From Devosia sp. 1566 (GTDB taxonomy: Bacteria > Pseudomonadota > Alphaproteobacteria > Rhizobiales > Devosiaceae), in contig NZ_CP034767.1 of the NCBI RefSeq assembly GCF_004005995.1, positions 3,946,501 to 4,010,500 on the forward strand: 64,000 nt of DNA, in the 5' to 3' direction. Position 1 is the first letter of the stretch; every line of letters begins with the position of its first letter. Of the stretch, positions 61,786-64,000 are shown one piece after another. The translations under genes and the position numbers were made by a program. The notes below the pieces were generated by a model, which made no database searches, was not told where the DNA came from, and worked only from the letters and a program-made list of their open reading frames with translations.

Positions 61786-61903
61786 GCTTTCACTGCGGCC
61801 CCTTTTGCCCTAATGGAGCAGCAGCGGGCGGGAACACCCCGCGCGGCAGGCCCACGCCCCGGGTCTGCCCTCCGCCGCGCTCTTTGTGCACTGGAGCCAA
61901 CTG

Positions 61904-62251
61904 GTGACCTTTTACGCCATTTTTGACGCCAAGCCTGGCCAGGCCGATCTGCCCGTCGCCGTGGGGGATCGCTTCTCCTGGCTCGCCTTCTGGCTGCCCC
62001 CCGTCTTTGCGCTGCGCCATGGGCTCTGGCTCGAACTGCTCGTCTACGTGCTCCTCGTCCTTGCGCTCGGATTTGCCTCCCTTTGGCTGGGGCAGGGCGC
62101 CACCACAGCTCTTTACGGCGTGCTGGCCGCGTCGATCGGCTTTGCCGCGCCCGCGCTGCGCCGGGCCAAGCTGACGCGCGCCGGCTGGACCTATCGCCGC
62201 GAACTCTGGGCACCCTATCCCGAACAGGCTCAACTGGAGGCCCTGCAATGA
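61904..62251 (+). CDS. DUF2628-family membrane protein
   Basis: A 115-residue protein with membrane segments at about residues 28-45, 48-66 and 70-88, in the pattern [19 protein letters not shown] typical of DUF2628. The C-terminal tail contains [13 protein letters not shown] 61904 is preceded by GGAG at seven bases. It is carried inside the his operon between hisB and hisH in many rhizobia; function unknown. Confidence 0.85.
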   Translation: MTFYAIFDAKPGQADLPVAVGDRFSWLAFWLPPVFALRHGLWLELLVYVLLVLALGFASLWLGQGATTALYGVLAASIGFAAPALRRAKLTRAGWTYRRELWAPYPEQAQLEALQ

Positions 62252-62901
62252 GCCGCGTTGCCATCATCGATTACGGCGCAGGCAATCTGCATTCGGCCGC
62301 CAAGGCCTTCGAGCGGGTGGCCGCCGGCTTCGAACACCCACCTGAAATCCTCGTCACCGCCGACCCTGAAGTGGTGCGTGGCGCTGACCACATCATGCTG
62401 CCTGGCGTCGGCGCCTTTGCCGATTGCAAGCGCGGTCTCGATGCCGTGCCCGGCATGGTCGAAACCCTCAACAGCAAGGTCATTGCCGGCGGCACGCCGT
62501 TTCTGGGCATCTGCGTGGGCATGCAGCTCATGGCCGGCGAAGGCCGCGAAAAGGAAATCACCCCCGGGCTTGGCTGGATTCCCGGTTCGGTCGAGCGCAT
62601 CGCCCCCAGCGATCCCAGCCTCAAGATCCCCCATATGGGCTGGAACACGCTTCGCTTCGAGCGCCCCCATGCGCTGTTGTCGGGGATCGCCGACGGCCCT
62701 AATGGGCTCCACGCCTATTTTGTCCATTCCTATCACCTGCGCCCCACCCATCCCGAGCATCTCATCGCCACCGCCGATTACGGCGGCCCGGTGACCGCTT
62801 GCGTTGGGCGCGACAATCTCTTTGGCGCGCAGTTCCACCCGGAAAAATCCCAAACCCTGGGCCTGCGCCTGATCGAAAACTTCCTGAGGTGGACGCCATG
62901 A
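62248..62901 (+). CDS. hisH: Imidazole glycerol phosphate synthase subunit HisH
   Basis: Glutaminase subunit that channels ammonia to HisF. The 217-residue protein starts [13 protein letters not shown], has the oxyanion segment [10 protein letters not shown] near 50, the nucleophile in GICVGMQLM near residue 87, and the catalytic H/E pair in [11 protein letters not shown] near 195-203. ATG 62248 overlaps the DUF2628 stop and its stop overlaps hisA, four bases each. Confidence 0.96.
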   Translation: MSRVAIIDYGAGNLHSAAKAFERVAAGFEHPPEILVTADPEVVRGADHIMLPGVGAFADCKRGLDAVPGMVETLNSKVIAGGTPFLGICVGMQLMAGEGREKEITPGLGWIPGSVERIAPSDPSLKIPHMGWNTLRFERPHALLSGIADGPNGLHAYFVHSYHLRPTHPEHLIATADYGGPVTACVGRDNLFGAQFHPEKSQTLGLRLIENFLRWTP

Positions 62902-63629
62902 TCCTCTTCCCCGCCATCGACCTCAAGGATGGCCAATGCGTGCGCCTCAAGCTTGGGGACATGAACCAGGCCACCGTCTTCAACGACGATCCGGCTGCTC
63001 AGGCCAAGAGCTTTGAAGATCAGGGCTTTGAGTATCTCCACGTCGTTGACCTCAATGGCGCCTTTGCCGGCCAAAGCGTCAACGGCGCGGCGGTGGAAGC
63101 CATTCTCAAGACGGTGAAGTTTCCCGTCCAGCTCGGCGGCGGCATCCGCAATCTCGGCCATATCGAAGCCTGGCTCGACAAGGGCCTCGCCCGCGTCATC
63201 CTCGGCACCGTCGCCGTGCGCGACCCCGCTTTGGTGAAAGAAGCCGCCCGCAAGTGGCCCGACCAGGTCGCCGTCGGCATCGATGCGCGCGCCGGCATGG
63301 TGGCGGTGGAAGGCTGGGCCGAAACCTCCGAGCTCAGCGTCATCGAGCTCGCCCGGCGCTTCGAAGGCGCTGGCGTTGCCGCCATCATCTATACCGATAT
63401 CGACCGCGACGGTGTACTCGCCGGCATCAACTGGGACTCGACGCTGGAGCTTGCCCGCGCCACCGGCATTCCGGTGATCGCCTCGGGGGGCCTCGCGTCC
63501 ATGGCTGATATTGAGCGCCTGACCCAACCCGATGCGCAGGTGCTCGAAGGCGCCATCACTGGCCGCGCCCTTTACGATGGCCGCATTGATTCACGTGAAG
63601 CCCTGACCCTGTTGCGGCAGGCGGCCTGA
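62898..63629 (+). CDS. hisA: ProFAR isomerase HisA
   Basis: Amadori-type isomerase of histidine synthesis, 243-residue TIM barrel. The catalytic aspartates lie in [14 protein letters not shown] near residue 8 and [11 protein letters not shown] near 130. Phosphate-binding loops are LGGGIRN near 80 and IASGGLAS near 175. A weak CACGTG-containing motif occurs near its 3' end but is not called as parS. Confidence 0.96.
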   Translation: MILFPAIDLKDGQCVRLKLGDMNQATVFNDDPAAQAKSFEDQGFEYLHVVDLNGAFAGQSVNGAAVEAILKTVKFPVQLGGGIRNLGHIEAWLDKGLARVILGTVAVRDPALVKEAARKWPDQVAVGIDARAGMVAVEGWAETSELSVIELARRFEGAGVAAIIYTDIDRDGVLAGINWDSTLELARATGIPVIASGGLASMADIERLTQPDAQVLEGAITGRALYDGRIDSREALTLLRQAA

Positions 63630-63947
63630 ATGGCGAACCGCTTTCCCTGGCGGTTCTACCTTCTGGCGCTCGCCGTCATCGTCTTTCTGGCCCTCCTGCC
63701 ACTGATTTCGGTATGGCTGGCCACAAGTCTTGCCGATTGGCACAATTGCCAACTGGACGAAGGCTCGGTTCATGCCTGCATGATCGCCGGGGCCGATTGG
63801 GGCGAAGCGCTTTACGCCATGGCCCTGATGGGCTGGCTGATGCTGGCCAGCATTCCGCTCGGTGGCGGGGCCGTGCTGGTCTGGCTGATTATGCTTATCA
63901 TTCACTGGCTGGCCTGGCGCCGGCACACGCGCCTGCCGCAAGGATAA
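63630..63947 (+). CDS. Small membrane protein of unknown function in the his operon
   Basis: A 105-residue protein starting one base after the hisA stop. It has two strong hydrophobic segments (about 8-31 and 68-92), with a loop containing two cysteines (HNCQLDEGSVHACM) on the far side of the membrane. I do not recognise a family. It lies 4 bp before hisF and is surely cotranscribed with it. Confidence 0.75.
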   Translation: MANRFPWRFYLLALAVIVFLALLPLISVWLATSLADWHNCQLDEGSVHACMIAGADWGEALYAMALMGWLMLASIPLGGGAVLVWLIMLIIHWLAWRRHTRLPQG

Positions 63948-63951
63948 TCCG

Positions 63952-64000
63952 ATGACCCTCAAGACCCGATTGATCCCCTGCCTTGATGTGATGGGCGGCC
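63952..64000 (+). CDS. hisF: Imidazole glycerol phosphate synthase subunit HisF (5' end only)
   Basis: The first 16 codons of a gene cut by the window end. The encoded start, TLKTRLIPCLDV followed by M-G-G, matches the HisF N-terminus, where the aspartate of CLDV is catalytic. Order hisH-hisA-x-hisF supports the call. Confidence 0.9.
   Translation, partial: MTLKTRLIPCLDVMGG

Noticed and set aside
63587..63602. TGATTCACGTGAAGCC, a fourth possible parS in hisA
   Set aside because: It has the core TTCACGTGAA but only 13 of 16 matches, and lies about 11 kb beyond the origin on the other side. Kept out unless ParB binding shows otherwise.
1..64000. tRNA, rRNA, tmRNA, 4.5S RNA or CRISPR array
   Set aside because: No T-arm-like GTTCGA context with a cloverleaf, no rRNA-like stretch and no spaced direct repeats were seen by eye in the gaps. 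A tRNAscan/Infernal run would be decisive.
1..64000. Insertion sequences, integrase or prophage genes
   Set aside because: No transposase, integrase or phage structural motif appears in any plausible frame; the truncated Crp/Fnr gene has no flanking IS ends.

Overview
The window is GC-rich (roughly 62-64% by eye), densely packed, and reads as a chromosome segment of an alphaproteobacterium of the order Hyphomicrobiales. A Devosia-like member of Devosiaceae is my best guess, inferred from gene content and order and not from any search. The strongest argument is the origin-proximal block: cenR-yggS-leuS-lptE-holA-parB-parA-rsmG-mnmG-mnmE-rho-hemJ-hemE, an intergenic gap, then maf-aroE-coaE-dnaQ-secB. 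This is the order around the Caulobacter-type origin. The gap at 52338-52776 has an AT-rich stretch, imperfect DnaA boxes, a perfect TTAA-N7-TTAA CtrA motif and eight GANTC (CcrM) sites, and three parS-like 16-mers lie 4-7 kb away. I call it the chromosomal oriC.

Layout. 1-6.8 kb: amino-sugar locus (end of a probable GntR regulator, CUT1 ABC importer, nanE, BadF-type kinase, murQ) that would turn MurNAc and ManNAc into GlcNAc-6-P; the substrate-binding protein gene carries an apparent one-base frameshift near its 3' end. 6.9-7.2 kb: gapR. 7.3-17.3 kb: a purine-themed locus (phosphoribosyltransferase, M20 amidohydrolase, nucleoside hydrolase, MtaD-like deaminase, polyamine-type ABC importer, adenine deaminase family protein). 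17.3-19.5 kb: regulators, namely a Crp/Fnr fragment without its sensor domain, a receiver-only protein, and a Crp/Fnr protein with a long C-terminal extension. 19.6-24.5 kb: a FrcBCA/Rbs-type sugar importer with an SDR and a DadA-like oxidoreductase. 24.7-30.6 kb: AI-2E-family transporter fused to a GAF-like domain, glgX, a small secreted protein, deoD. 30.8-37.9 kb: argC, leuD, a Rid-family protein, leuB, rpsP-ffh, xthA and a cNMP-domain protein. 38-55.5 kb: the origin block. 55.6-64 kb: secB, fxsA, Tim44-like, Smr, XRE, hslU-GNAT-hslV, and the his operon hisB-DUF2628-hisH-hisA-(membrane protein)-hisF (cut by the window end).

Many genes are translationally coupled through 1-4 bp overlaps, and GTG/TTG starts are frequent (parA, leuS, aroE, hemE, fxsA and the sugar-binding protein at 22.7-23.7 kb). 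I saw no rRNA, tRNA, CRISPR array, insertion sequence or prophage. The exploratory content lies in the transport/catabolism loci and the regulator patch (1-30 kb); the rest is conserved housekeeping with an unusually legible origin.
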